From Tateyamaria pelophila (GTDB lineage Bacteria; Pseudomonadota; Alphaproteobacteria; Rhodobacterales; Rhodobacteraceae): a DNA stretch of 39,755 nucleotides. Below the pieces are notes generated by a model. It saw nothing but the letters and a program-made list of their open reading frames with translations, ran no database searches and had not been told where the DNA came from. The stretch covers positions 1 through 39,755 of the forward strand of contig NZ_JAIMIA010000042.1 of assembly GCF_019966495.1 (NCBI RefSeq). Reading direction: 5' to 3'. Position 1 is the stretch's first letter, and every line of letters begins with the position of its first letter. Below are positions 7,419-15,605 of the stretch, piece after piece. The position numbers and the translations under genes are program-made.

Positions 7419-8647
7419 TCGGCGGCGTCACTGACGCGTCGGGACATCAGGTGCCGTGTGCGCTCGATCACCACGTCAAGACCATCAAGCAGGCCATCGG
7501 CGCCTGCCTCGGAGGGACGTTTCTGGTACGGCAGAGCGCGGATCGCGGCGATCATGCTTTGCGGGGTCAAACCGTCGCGGAATTCATCAAGGTTCCGGAC
7601 CAGCCCGATTTCTTCGGCCCTGTTGGCACGTATCCACTGTTCAAGCCGGGGCTTGGTGCGCGGTACGATGATCGCGCGTTTGTCGAAAGACAGCACTTCG
7701 CAGAAGGTGTTGTAACCTCCCATCGAAACAACGCCCTCGGCTGCGGCGAACAGGGATTCAATGCGACTGTCGAAGCCCGTGGCCGTGACCCGGCCGTTCA
7801 GCGCGGCCACACGCGCTTCGAAAGCGTCCCGTGCGTCACCGGACAGGAACGGGCCATAAACCAGAACAGCATGCGGCAAAAGCGCTGGATCCTGTTCGTA
7901 AGCCTGCAACACCAGATCAACCATGGCCTGCCCGTCACCGCCGCCCCCCGGGGTGACCAGCACATAGGGCGTGTCGGGCACCTCTGCCGGGTCGACAATC
8001 TCCCGACGCAAATATCCGGTCCAGAACATACGATTGCGCGTCGCATCTGACAGCGGCAGACCTTGCGTCGGGTCATACACGCTTTTGACGCCGTAGACCC
8101 ACGTTTCGTCGTAGAAGGCTTCGGTCGCCTCGACAGAGCCTTTGCGGGCCCATTCCGCCGCAAGCACCGCGGGCTCGTCCAGAACATCGCGCAGCCCCAG
8201 AACTATCCGGGTTTTGCCGATGCGGTTCAGCTTTTCAAGACTGGGCAGCAATTCACCCCGAAAACCGGTGGGCTCCTTGTCGACGATCAATAGGTCTGGC
8301 TCGTATTGCTCAAGTGTGGATTGGATCAGCCCGGCCCGCAGATCGGTCGTGGCGTCGATATCCATGCCACTGGCCTGACTGACATAAGACCCGTCGCCCA
8401 GTTTTTTCACCCCGGGCAAACGAACATGATCAACGGCTTCGGGAAAGGTAAAGCGACCCGCCACCGGACTGCCCGTCAGGATGATGGCGGAGCCTGCGAC
8501 GCCGCTTTCGGTCAGCGCGGAGGCCAGAGCACGACTGCGACGCAAATGGCCCAGACCGAATGTGTCATGACTATAGAGGACAACGCGGCGTGGGCGCGTC
8601 CCAATCTGCGTCAGCGCTGCAGGTGTTGATTGGCCCATAGTCTTCAT
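7415..8647 (-). CDS. MurG-like GT-B glycosyltransferase, first gene of the cassette
   Basis: About 410 residues when started at the ATG at 8647. VVLYSHDTFGLGHLRRSRAL near the N-terminus is the GHLxR acceptor loop. YVLVTPGGGGDGQ and VSMGGYNTFCEVLSFDKRAI mark the C-terminal nucleotide-sugar domain. The frame stays open upstream to 8764, but those residues look unlike the family and no ribosome binding site supports a longer form; an ATG at 8638 is the main alternative. It resembles the 3399-4526 gene. As the first gene of seven, its promoter must lie in the 8648-8909 region shared with the divergent mechanosensitive channel gene. Confidence 0.83.
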   Translation of the reverse strand: MKTMGQSTPAALTQIGTRPRRVVLYSHDTFGLGHLRRSRALASALTESGVAGSAIILTGSPVAGRFTFPEAVDHVRLPGVKKLGDGSYVSQASGMDIDATTDLRAGLIQSTLEQYEPDLLIVDKEPTGFRGELLPSLEKLNRIGKTRIVLGLRDVLDEPAVLAAEWARKGSVEATEAFYDETWVYGVKSVYDPTQGLPLSDATRNRMFWTGYLRREIVDPAEVPDTPYVLVTPGGGGDGQAMVDLVLQAYEQDPALLPHAVLVYGPFLSGDARDAFEARVAALNGRVTATGFDSRIESLFAAAEGVVSMGGYNTFCEVLSFDKRAIIVPRTKPRLEQWIRANRAEEIGLVRNLDEFRDGLTPQSMIAAIRALPYQKRPSEAGADGLLDGLDVVIERTRHLMSRRVSDAAE

Positions 8648-8909
8648 CTTTGTCTTTTTGTCTCTCTGAGCGTGAACACCGTCCACGCCCAGAGAATCTT
8701 CCGCGCCGTATAACACAGCGATCCATATTCCCAAGGCCTCGCGCTTGCACATCTGTATGCGCAAACACAGGTGCCCGTCGCCCTGTTTTGCTCAGATTAA
8801 CACCAAATGTCGAGTGCTGGCCGGAATTTGATGCGTCTGGCGGGATCATTTGCATTGGATGGTGCACTGGCTTAGCGTTCTTGCAAACGAATGAGGCGGG
8901 CTTGTTTTG

Positions 8910-11246
8910 ATGCGTCAACTGATCTTTGGGCTTATGGCCTGCCTGTTCTTCGGCCTCGCGTCCCTCTTTCCAGACAAAGGTGCCGCCCAAAGCCTGAGCA
9001 ACGTCCTCTCAAAACCGGCTGCCGAAACCACGACGGATATCGATGAGATCATGCGCAGCGCCGCGCAGAACGGTGTCGGTGTCGTCGTCATTGACAGCAA
9101 TGGCCGCATGCTGACGCAGGTCGGCGAAACCAGTCCACTCAATCCTGCCCCGGCCAGCAGAGCCTCCAACCTGATGTCGCTCCAGGACGACGCGGCCGCG
9201 TTCCGCACCACGTTGGTCAACCGGTTCGTAAACCTGCCCGATGCCTTCAACGAAGTCCTGTTTATTCTGCGCGCGACGAGCCCCGACGGCAGAATACTGA
9301 CCTATCTCGAGGTTCTGTTTTATACACTCGTCTTTCTCGGTATCGGCCTTCTGTTCCAGGACAAGGTGTACGGCCGCTACATTGCCAAGGGGTTCGTTGT
9401 CGCGCGGATCACCGAAAACCCACAGGGTTACGCAGAGAAAATGCCGTTCTTGATGTTCCGGTTCTTCATGGGCGTGATTGGAATCGTCATCTCGATGGCT
9501 GTCGCCTACGGGCTCGGGATCACGATTTTTGGGCCGTTGGATGATCCGGCCCTGCAATTTACCGTCGCCTTGGTCTATTTCGCCTATTTCATGGTGCGCT
9601 TTGTCATCAGCATGTGGCGCATGATCCTGTCACCGTTCCTGACGCAATACCGCATTCCGCGCTTTTCGGATCACGATGCCAAAAAGCTCTATAACTGGAT
9701 GTGCGTCGGGACGGTGGTGGGCATCTCGACCATTCTGTTCGGTGTCTGGATCAAGGAACTGGGCTTGAATTTCGAAGTCTATGTGTTTCTTTACTCGCTG
9801 CTGTCGCTCGTCGTGATGGCGCAAAGCATTCTTCTGGTTCTGTTCAACAAGCGATCGGTCACGGATGCGATCCTGAACGGCACGCCTGCCGAAGCGGCCA
9901 CATGGGTCCTGCGCGCCCTGTCCCGGCTCTGGGCACCGATCTGCATCCTGTTTTTCGTGTTCGCATGGTCCGAACAAACCTATCACCTGATCATCGGAGA
10001 CAATGACGGCGTGCCTCTGCTGGTGGGAGGATGGTTCATTCTGACGACCATTATCGTGGTCTACGGCGTTCTGAACTATTTCATCGAACGCAGCTTTGCC
10101 CGGTCGCAATCCGCCCCCCGTGCCACATACCCGATCAATGAAGCAGGCGAGCCGATCATGCCCAGCGGGGCGCTGCAACTCAAACACACAGGGCTCACGT
10201 CTTTTCAGGGGCTCGCGCAACGCATCGCGGGCATCATCGCATTCGTGGCTGGCGCCTACGCGTTCATCGCGATGTGGAATCCAGGCGCCGGCGTGATGAG
10301 CGAAAGCCTGGCGGACCGGTCGCTCGATGTCATCGTGATCATCTTTCTCGGCTACATCGCTTACAATGCGTTCCGCATCTGGATCGACAAGAAGATCGAA
10401 GAAGAACAGGGTGATATGGATGAAGGCGAGTTGGGCGACGAAGGCGGCGGCACCAGCGCGTCCAGGCTTGCAACCCTTCTGCCGTTGTTTCGCAACTTCG
10501 TTCTGATCGTCATCATCGTCACCGGGTTCCTGATCGTGCTGATGGAAATGGGGGTCAATGTTGGCCCGCTTTTTGCCGGGGCCGGGATCGTCGGTGTGGC
10601 CGTCGGTTTTGGCAGCCAAAGCCTTGTGCGAGACATCTTTTCTGGCGCATTTTTCCTGTTTGACGATGCATTTCGCAGGGGCGAATACATCGATATCGGC
10701 GGGGTCAAGGGCACCGTCGAAAAGATCAGCGTGCGCAGCTTTCAGCTCCGTCACCATCTGGGGGCCCTGCACACGATGCCCTTCGGTGAAATTCAGGTCC
10801 TGACGAACTATTCGCGCGACTGGGTCATCATGAAACTGCCCTTGCGCGTAACCTATGACACCGATGTGGAGAAAGTCCGCAAGCTGATCAAGAACCTCGG
10901 TGTCAAGCTGCTCGATGATCCGGTGATCGGAGAGAACTTCATCCAGCCGCTGAAGTCCCAGGGCGTGATCGAGATGCAGGACAGCGCCATGATCATCCGG
11001 GTCAAGTTCATGACCAAGCCCGGCGATCAATGGCTGGTGCGCAAAAAGGTTTATGAAGAGATCCGCGCACTCTTTGAACGCGAGGATATCCACTTCGCCC
11101 ACCGTGAAGTGACAGTGCGCCTTGCCGATGGCAAATCCGCGGACGACTTGACCCCAAAAGACCGCCAAGCCGTTGCCGCAGCCGCGCATGCTGCGATGGA
11201 AGAAGACTTGATGGAAGGCGGTGCAGCAGACGGGGACGACAGATAA
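8910..11246 (+). CDS. Large MscS-type mechanosensitive ion channel
   Basis: 778 residues, much longer than E. coli MscS (286 aa) and closer in size to YbdG/MscM or MscK-type channels. It starts with a signal-like hydrophobic segment (LIFGLMACLFFGLASLF) followed by a periplasmic stretch to about residue 135. Several membrane helices then run from about 135 to 490, with an acidic cytoplasmic loop (EEEQGDMDEGELGDEGGG) near 495-515. The MscS core follows: pore-lining helix GIVGVAVGFGSQSLVRDIFSG around residues 557-577, then the beta domain FRRGEYIDIGGVKGTVEKIS and a C-terminal alpha/beta domain. It opens under membrane tension to release solutes. ATG at 8910 is preferred; a TTG just before it is possible. 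It is divergent from the glycan cassette. Confidence 0.9.
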   Translation: MRQLIFGLMACLFFGLASLFPDKGAAQSLSNVLSKPAAETTTDIDEIMRSAAQNGVGVVVIDSNGRMLTQVGETSPLNPAPASRASNLMSLQDDAAAFRTTLVNRFVNLPDAFNEVLFILRATSPDGRILTYLEVLFYTLVFLGIGLLFQDKVYGRYIAKGFVVARITENPQGYAEKMPFLMFRFFMGVIGIVISMAVAYGLGITIFGPLDDPALQFTVALVYFAYFMVRFVISMWRMILSPFLTQYRIPRFSDHDAKKLYNWMCVGTVVGISTILFGVWIKELGLNFEVYVFLYSLLSLVVMAQSILLVLFNKRSVTDAILNGTPAEAATWVLRALSRLWAPICILFFVFAWSEQTYHLIIGDNDGVPLLVGGWFILTTIIVVYGVLNYFIERSFARSQSAPRATYPINEAGEPIMPSGALQLKHTGLTSFQGLAQRIAGIIAFVAGAYAFIAMWNPGAGVMSESLADRSLDVIVIIFLGYIAYNAFRIWIDKKIEEEQGDMDEGELGDEGGGTSASRLATLLPLFRNFVLIVIIVTGFLIVLMEMGVNVGPLFAGAGIVGVAVGFGSQSLVRDIFSGAFFLFDDAFRRGEYIDIGGVKGTVEKISVRSFQLRHHLGALHTMPFGEIQVLTNYSRDWVIMKLPLRVTYDTDVEKVRKLIKNLGVKLLDDPVIGENFIQPLKSQGVIEMQDSAMIIRVKFMTKPGDQWLVRKKVYEEIRALFEREDIHFAHREVTVRLADGKSADDLTPKDRQAVAAAAHAAMEEDLMEGGAADGDDR

Positions 11247-11294
11247 GCCCCCTCGACATGCGGTTGAAAAAGGCATAGGCGCGCAAGCTTGGTG

Positions 11295-11310
11295 ACCGGC
11301 ATCGGCCGGT
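11295..11310 (+). terminator. Hairpin after the mechanosensitive channel gene
   Basis: ACCGGC (11295-11300), loop ATCG, and GCCGGT (11305-11310) form a perfect 6-base stem, followed by TCCACTTGATTTGTT. It lies between the channel stop at 11246 and the helicase start at 11341 and would separate the two units. The T-content after the stem is modest. Confidence 0.4.
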
Positions 11311-11340
11311 TCCACTTGATTTGTTAGGACCGATCCCTTG

Positions 11341-13392
11341 ATGACACCGCTTCAGACCGCGCTGACCGCACGCGGCTACACCGAATTGACCCCCGTTCAA
11401 AACGCCGTAACGGACGAGGCGCTGATTGGCGCCGACATGCTCGTCTCCGCTCAGACAGGGTCGGGCAAAACCGTTGGGTTTGGCCTCGCACTTGGGCCAA
11501 CGCTGCTCGGCGACGCGGACAGGTTCGAGGCGGCGGATGCACCACTTGCGTTGATCATCGCGCCCACGCGCGAACTGGCGATGCAGGTGAAACGCGAACT
11601 GGCATGGCTTTATGCCGAAACCGGCGTTGTCATGGCGTCCTGCGTTGGCGGGATGGACATGCGCGACGAACGCCGTGCCTTGTCGCGAGGCACGCACATT
11701 GTCGTGGCGACGCCGGGCCGTCTGCGCGATCACATCATGCGTGGCTCGATCGACCTGAGCGCCATTCGCGGCGTGGTACTGGACGAAGCTGACGAGATGC
11801 TCGACCTCGGATTTCGCGAAGACCTCGAATTCATTCTGGGCGAATGCCCCGAAAGCCGCCGCACGCTGATGTTCTCGGCCACGGTGCCCGCGCAAATCGC
11901 GCGCCTTGCCAAAACCTATCAAAAGGATGCCGTGCGCGTCGCCACGCAATCCAGCGGCAGCCAGCACGCCGACATCACCTATCAGGCGATGAACGTGGCC
12001 AACCACGACGCCGAAAACGCCATCATCAACGTGTTGCGCTACCACGAGGCCCCGAACGCCATCGTGTTCTGCAACACGCGCGCCATGGTCAACCGGGTCA
12101 CCACCCGGCTTTCAAACCGGGGCTTTTCGGTTGTGGCCCTGTCCGGCGAATTGACCCAGTCAGAACGGACCAACGCCCTGCAGGCGATGCGCGACGGACG
12201 GGCCCGCGTCTGTGTTGCAACGGATGTGGCCGCGCGCGGTATCGACCTGCCCAACCTCGAACTGGTCGTGCATGCCGAACTGCCCTCGAACCATGAAACA
12301 CTGCTGCACCGCTCGGGCCGGACCGGGCGTGCGGGCCGCAAGGGTACGTCTGTTCTGATCGTGACCGCCAAAGTCCGCTCCAAGGCAATGCGCATCCTGA
12401 AGGGCGCAAAACTGGACGCCGAGTGGATCGACGCCCCCTCCGCCGACGCCGTCCGGGAGCAGGACGAAGTCCGTTTGCTGGACGACCCGATGTGGACCGA
12501 TGACGTGACCGAAGGCGAAGCGGACATGGTCGCCAAATTGGCCGAACGTTTTGACGCCACGCAGCTGGCGGCCGCGATCCTGCGCATGCATGGCCTGCGC
12601 CACTCTGCCCCCGAAGACCTCTCTGTGGTGACGGGTGAAAAAGCCCCCAAGGCACGCGCACCCTTTGGCCCCAGCGTCTGGTTTTCCGTCGCCGGTGGAC
12701 GCAATCAAGGCGTCGAAGTTCGCCGCCTTTTACCGATTGTCTGCAATGCGGGTGACATCACCAAGGACGACATCGGTGCGATCCGCATTCAGGACGACAT
12801 GTCCTATGTGGAAATCCAGCAAAGCGCCGCGGACGGATTTGTCGCGGCCCTCGGCCCGGACATGAAAGTCGAAGGCGGCGCCCTCGTCACAAAACTGAAC
12901 GAAGTGCCAGCGGCTGCAAACCAACCCAAACCCCGGTTCGAGCCCAAGACAGGCGGCAAACCTGCCCCCCGCGGCCCCAAGCGGGACTATGGGGACAAGC
13001 CTGCGCCCAAGCGAAACTATGATGACGCCCCGAAACCTGCGTCCTCCAAACGCGTCTGGGATGCGTCGACAAAACCCGCGCCGAAACCCAAAGCCCCCGG
13101 TCCAATTGACTGGGACGACGCCCCGGCCCCGCGCCACAAGAAGCCGAAACCGGGCGCGAAACCCGCCGCAAAATCCGGGGCGAAATCACCATTTGCCAAA
13201 GCCCCGTCAACGCTCGAAAAGGCGGTCAAGGATGGCAGCGTGTCAGACCTGAAAAAACCGCGTCACAAGTCCGGTGCCAAGGGTGCCCACGGCAGCGCGG
13301 CACCCAAGACCGGCAAACCAAACAGCAAAAAGAACAAGGCAAGGCGCGCTGCTGCGGCAGGTGGCACACAACCACCGCGCCGCAAGTCGTAA
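11341..13392 (+). CDS. DEAD-box RNA helicase with DbpA domain and Lys/Pro-rich tail
   Basis: 683 residues. All core motifs are present: Q motif (GYTELTPVQ), Walker A AQTGSGKT near residue 38, PTRELAMQV, ATPGRLRDH, DEADEML near 147, SAT, then VFCNTRAMVN, ATDVAARGID and HRSGRTGRAGR. After the two RecA domains a DbpA-type RNA-binding domain is seen at about residues 440-520 (FSVAGGRNQGVEVRRLLPIV). The last 160 residues are a low-complexity Lys/Pro/Ala tail, probably disordered and RNA-binding. It resembles DeaD/CsdA-like helicases that unwind structured mRNA or rRNA in ribosome assembly and cold adaptation. ATG at 11341 is preferred to the TTG codon just before it. Confidence 0.9.
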   Translation: MTPLQTALTARGYTELTPVQNAVTDEALIGADMLVSAQTGSGKTVGFGLALGPTLLGDADRFEAADAPLALIIAPTRELAMQVKRELAWLYAETGVVMASCVGGMDMRDERRALSRGTHIVVATPGRLRDHIMRGSIDLSAIRGVVLDEADEMLDLGFREDLEFILGECPESRRTLMFSATVPAQIARLAKTYQKDAVRVATQSSGSQHADITYQAMNVANHDAENAIINVLRYHEAPNAIVFCNTRAMVNRVTTRLSNRGFSVVALSGELTQSERTNALQAMRDGRARVCVATDVAARGIDLPNLELVVHAELPSNHETLLHRSGRTGRAGRKGTSVLIVTAKVRSKAMRILKGAKLDAEWIDAPSADAVREQDEVRLLDDPMWTDDVTEGEADMVAKLAERFDATQLAAAILRMHGLRHSAPEDLSVVTGEKAPKARAPFGPSVWFSVAGGRNQGVEVRRLLPIVCNAGDITKDDIGAIRIQDDMSYVEIQQSAADGFVAALGPDMKVEGGALVTKLNEVPAAANQPKPRFEPKTGGKPAPRGPKRDYGDKPAPKRNYDDAPKPASSKRVWDASTKPAPKPKAPGPIDWDDAPAPRHKKPKPGAKPAAKSGAKSPFAKAPSTLEKAVKDGSVSDLKKPRHKSGAKGAHGSAAPKTGKPNSKKNKARRAAAAGGTQPPRRKS

Positions 13393-13410
13393 GGCGGGTT
13401 TCAACCCGCC
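13393..13410. terminator. Convergent intrinsic terminator-like hairpin
   Basis: GGCGGGTT (13393-13400), a TC loop and AACCCGCC (13403-13410) form a perfect 8-base stem directly after the helicase stop. It lies ahead of the convergent permease stop at 13417 and probably serves both operons. Confidence 0.6.
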
Positions 13411-13416
13411 ACCGCC

Positions 13417-14571
13417 TCAGCCTTTATACGGGTCCAAACTGTCGCGCAGACCGTCCCCGAGGAAGTTGAAGGCCAGCACCACGATAATGATCGGCAACAT
13501 CGGGATCGCCGTCCACGGATAGATCTCGATGCTCGCCAGGTTCTGCGCGTCATTCAGCATCACGCCCCATGACACGGCCGGCGCACGCAACCCAAGGCCC
13601 AGGAACGACAACGCCGTCTCGCCGAGGATCATCGCCGGAATCGACAAGGTCGCAGACGCAATCAGGTGGCTCATGAAATTCGGCAGCAAATGCCGCCGGA
13701 TCACCCGGCCCGGCTTGGCCCCCATCATCTCTGCTGCACGCACATATTCCTCCTCTCTCAGCGAGAGGAACTTACTTCGGACCGCACGCGCAAGCCCCGG
13801 CCAATCCAGCAAGCCGAGTATGATCGAGATTATGAAAAAGACCGACACGGGGCCCCAATTCGATGGCACCGCCGCAGACAACGCCAACCACAACGGCAGT
13901 TCCGGAAGTGAGCGGAGAATTTCGATGGCCCGATTGACCACCCAATCCGTCACACCACCGAAATAACCCGCAATCGATCCGAATGTGATGCCAAGGAGGA
14001 ACGACACGGTGATCCCGATCAGACCCACGGTCAGTGAAAGTTGCGCTCCGTAAGAGATACGCGAGAACACGTCCCGCCCCAATCGGTCCGATCCAAAGAT
14101 GAATATCGTTGCTCCTTCCGGCGCACAGAACAAACGTCGTTCGCTGGGAATAAAGCCGAACAGATTGTATTCCGTCCGTTTGCAGAAAAATTGCAGCGGC
14201 ATCGGCCGGGTTTCATCCGTGATATAGGTCCAGCGGAAATTCTCCAGATCGGCCACCGCTTCCGTCGGATAGACAAAGGGACCGATAAACTCGTCCCCGT
14301 GCCAGAAATTGATCGCCTGCGGGGGGTGATACAGGTAATCGGCGCTCCTTTCATTCGCTGTATAAGGCGAAAAGAAACCTGCGAACGGGATCGCCAGATA
14401 GGCCATCAGCAGGAATATCCCAGAGACCAGGCCAAGCCGGTGGCGCTTGAACTTGCGCCACACCAGCACCCAATTGGATGCATCCATATCTGATCGGTCT
14501 ATCGCCGACAGATCGATGTTGGGATCATACGGGGCATCGTCAACATAGCGACCGTCGGGAAGCGTGCTCAT
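13417..14571 (-). CDS. ABC transporter permease, DppC/YejE type
   Basis: 384-residue inner-membrane permease. The first helix lies near residues 46-70, followed by an unusually long loop of roughly 100 residues (to about 165). The permease core carries helices from about 176 onward, with the conserved EAA-type loop EEEYVRAAEMMGAKPGRVIRRHLLPN near residues 276-301 that docks on the ATPase. The last helix (IPMLPIIIVVLAFNFLGDGLRD) and the DPYKG end are typical of DppC/OppC/YejE proteins. It is the fourth gene of the importer operon, starting 5 bases after the upstream permease stop. It forms the translocation channel with that permease. The substrate is probably a peptide or peptide-like compound. 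Confidence 0.9.
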   Translation of the reverse strand: MSTLPDGRYVDDAPYDPNIDLSAIDRSDMDASNWVLVWRKFKRHRLGLVSGIFLLMAYLAIPFAGFFSPYTANERSADYLYHPPQAINFWHGDEFIGPFVYPTEAVADLENFRWTYITDETRPMPLQFFCKRTEYNLFGFIPSERRLFCAPEGATIFIFGSDRLGRDVFSRISYGAQLSLTVGLIGITVSFLLGITFGSIAGYFGGVTDWVVNRAIEILRSLPELPLWLALSAAVPSNWGPVSVFFIISIILGLLDWPGLARAVRSKFLSLREEEYVRAAEMMGAKPGRVIRRHLLPNFMSHLIASATLSIPAMILGETALSFLGLGLRAPAVSWGVMLNDAQNLASIEIYPWTAIPMLPIIIVVLAFNFLGDGLRDSLDPYKG

Positions 14572-14576
14572 CAGTC

Positions 14577-15605
14577 TTATCCTTCTCGCGCGCCATAGCG
14601 GATGCGCGGATCAAGCAGCACCAGCAAGAGGTCGGAAATCATCGTGCCGATCAGCGTCAGCAAGGCTACGAACATCAACACAAAACCGGCCAAAAATTGA
14701 TCCTGCGACTTGAGGGCCGTCAGCAAGGCAGGCCCGATCGTTTGCAACCCAAGAACCACCGACACCAGAACCGATCCCGACACCATGGCGGGCAAAAGGT
14801 TCCCGATATCCGCCACAAAGGGGTTGAAGGCCATGCGCAAGGGGTACTTCGTCAGCAATCGCGTCGGCGACAACCCCTTGGCCGTAGCGGTTTCCACATA
14901 GGGTTTTGACAACTCGTCCAGCATATTGGCCCGCAGCCGCTGCATCATGCCTGCCGCGCCCGAGGTTCCGATCACGAATGTCGGCACGATCAGGTGCACG
15001 AGAATGGATTTCACCTTGTCGAAGGACATCGGCTCGCCTTCGAATTCGGGCGACATCAGGCCGCCGATGGGCAGGCCCAGATATTTGTGCCCGTAGTAAA
15101 ACAGCATGAGCGCCAGCAGGAAGTTCGGCGTCGCAAGGCCAAGATACCCAATAAAGGCAGTTGTGTAGTCTACCCAAGTGGCGGACCGCGCGGCGGCCAG
15201 CACCCCAAGCGGCAGCGCCACAAGGTAAACGAACAAGACCGCCGCCAGATTGACCAGAACCGTCAGCCAAAGCGCGTCGCCAACGATATCGGCAACCGGT
15301 GCGTCAAATTCGAACGACCAGCCAAAATCGCCCTGGAGCAAGCCAGAGAAACCCTGCGGTCCGGGGGCCACACCGACCCAGATCAGATATTGCTCCCACA
15401 AGGGGCGATCCAGCGCATATTCCTGACGCAGGAATTCCGCCTTGGCGACGCCTTCGGCCTGCCCAGTTGCACGCAATTCAGCGATCTGGTTGGACAGGTA
15501 GTCGCCGGGCGGTAGGTTGATAATGACAAAGATCAGCAGCGAAACAACGGCAAGCGTTAGCAGCATCGTCAGGAAACGATACCCGGCATAACGCAGAAAC
15601 ATCAT
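14577..15605 (-). CDS. ABC transporter permease, DppB/YejB type
   Basis: 342-residue inner-membrane permease. RFLTMLLTLAVVSLLIFVII is the first helix, followed by the DppB-type periplasmic stretch (LPPGDYL, LDRPLWEQY). Further helices run from about residue 120. The ATPase-contact loop is YVETATAKGLSPTRLLTKYP near 232-251, and LDPRIRYG ends the protein as in DppB/YejB. The ATG overlaps the stop of the binding-protein gene as ATGA, so translation is coupled. It pairs with the downstream YejE-like permease. Confidence 0.9.
   Translation of the reverse strand: MMFLRYAGYRFLTMLLTLAVVSLLIFVIINLPPGDYLSNQIAELRATGQAEGVAKAEFLRQEYALDRPLWEQYLIWVGVAPGPQGFSGLLQGDFGWSFEFDAPVADIVGDALWLTVLVNLAAVLFVYLVALPLGVLAAARSATWVDYTTAFIGYLGLATPNFLLALMLFYYGHKYLGLPIGGLMSPEFEGEPMSFDKVKSILVHLIVPTFVIGTSGAAGMMQRLRANMLDELSKPYVETATAKGLSPTRLLTKYPLRMAFNPFVADIGNLLPAMVSGSVLVSVVLGLQTIGPALLTALKSQDQFLAGFVLMFVALLTLIGTMISDLLLVLLDPRIRYGAREG

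Noticed and set aside
9630-11315. 561-codon open frame on the minus strand
   Set aside because: It lies antisense to the well-supported mechanosensitive channel gene, is rich in His, Asp and Arg as high-GC shadows are, and has no recognisable domain.
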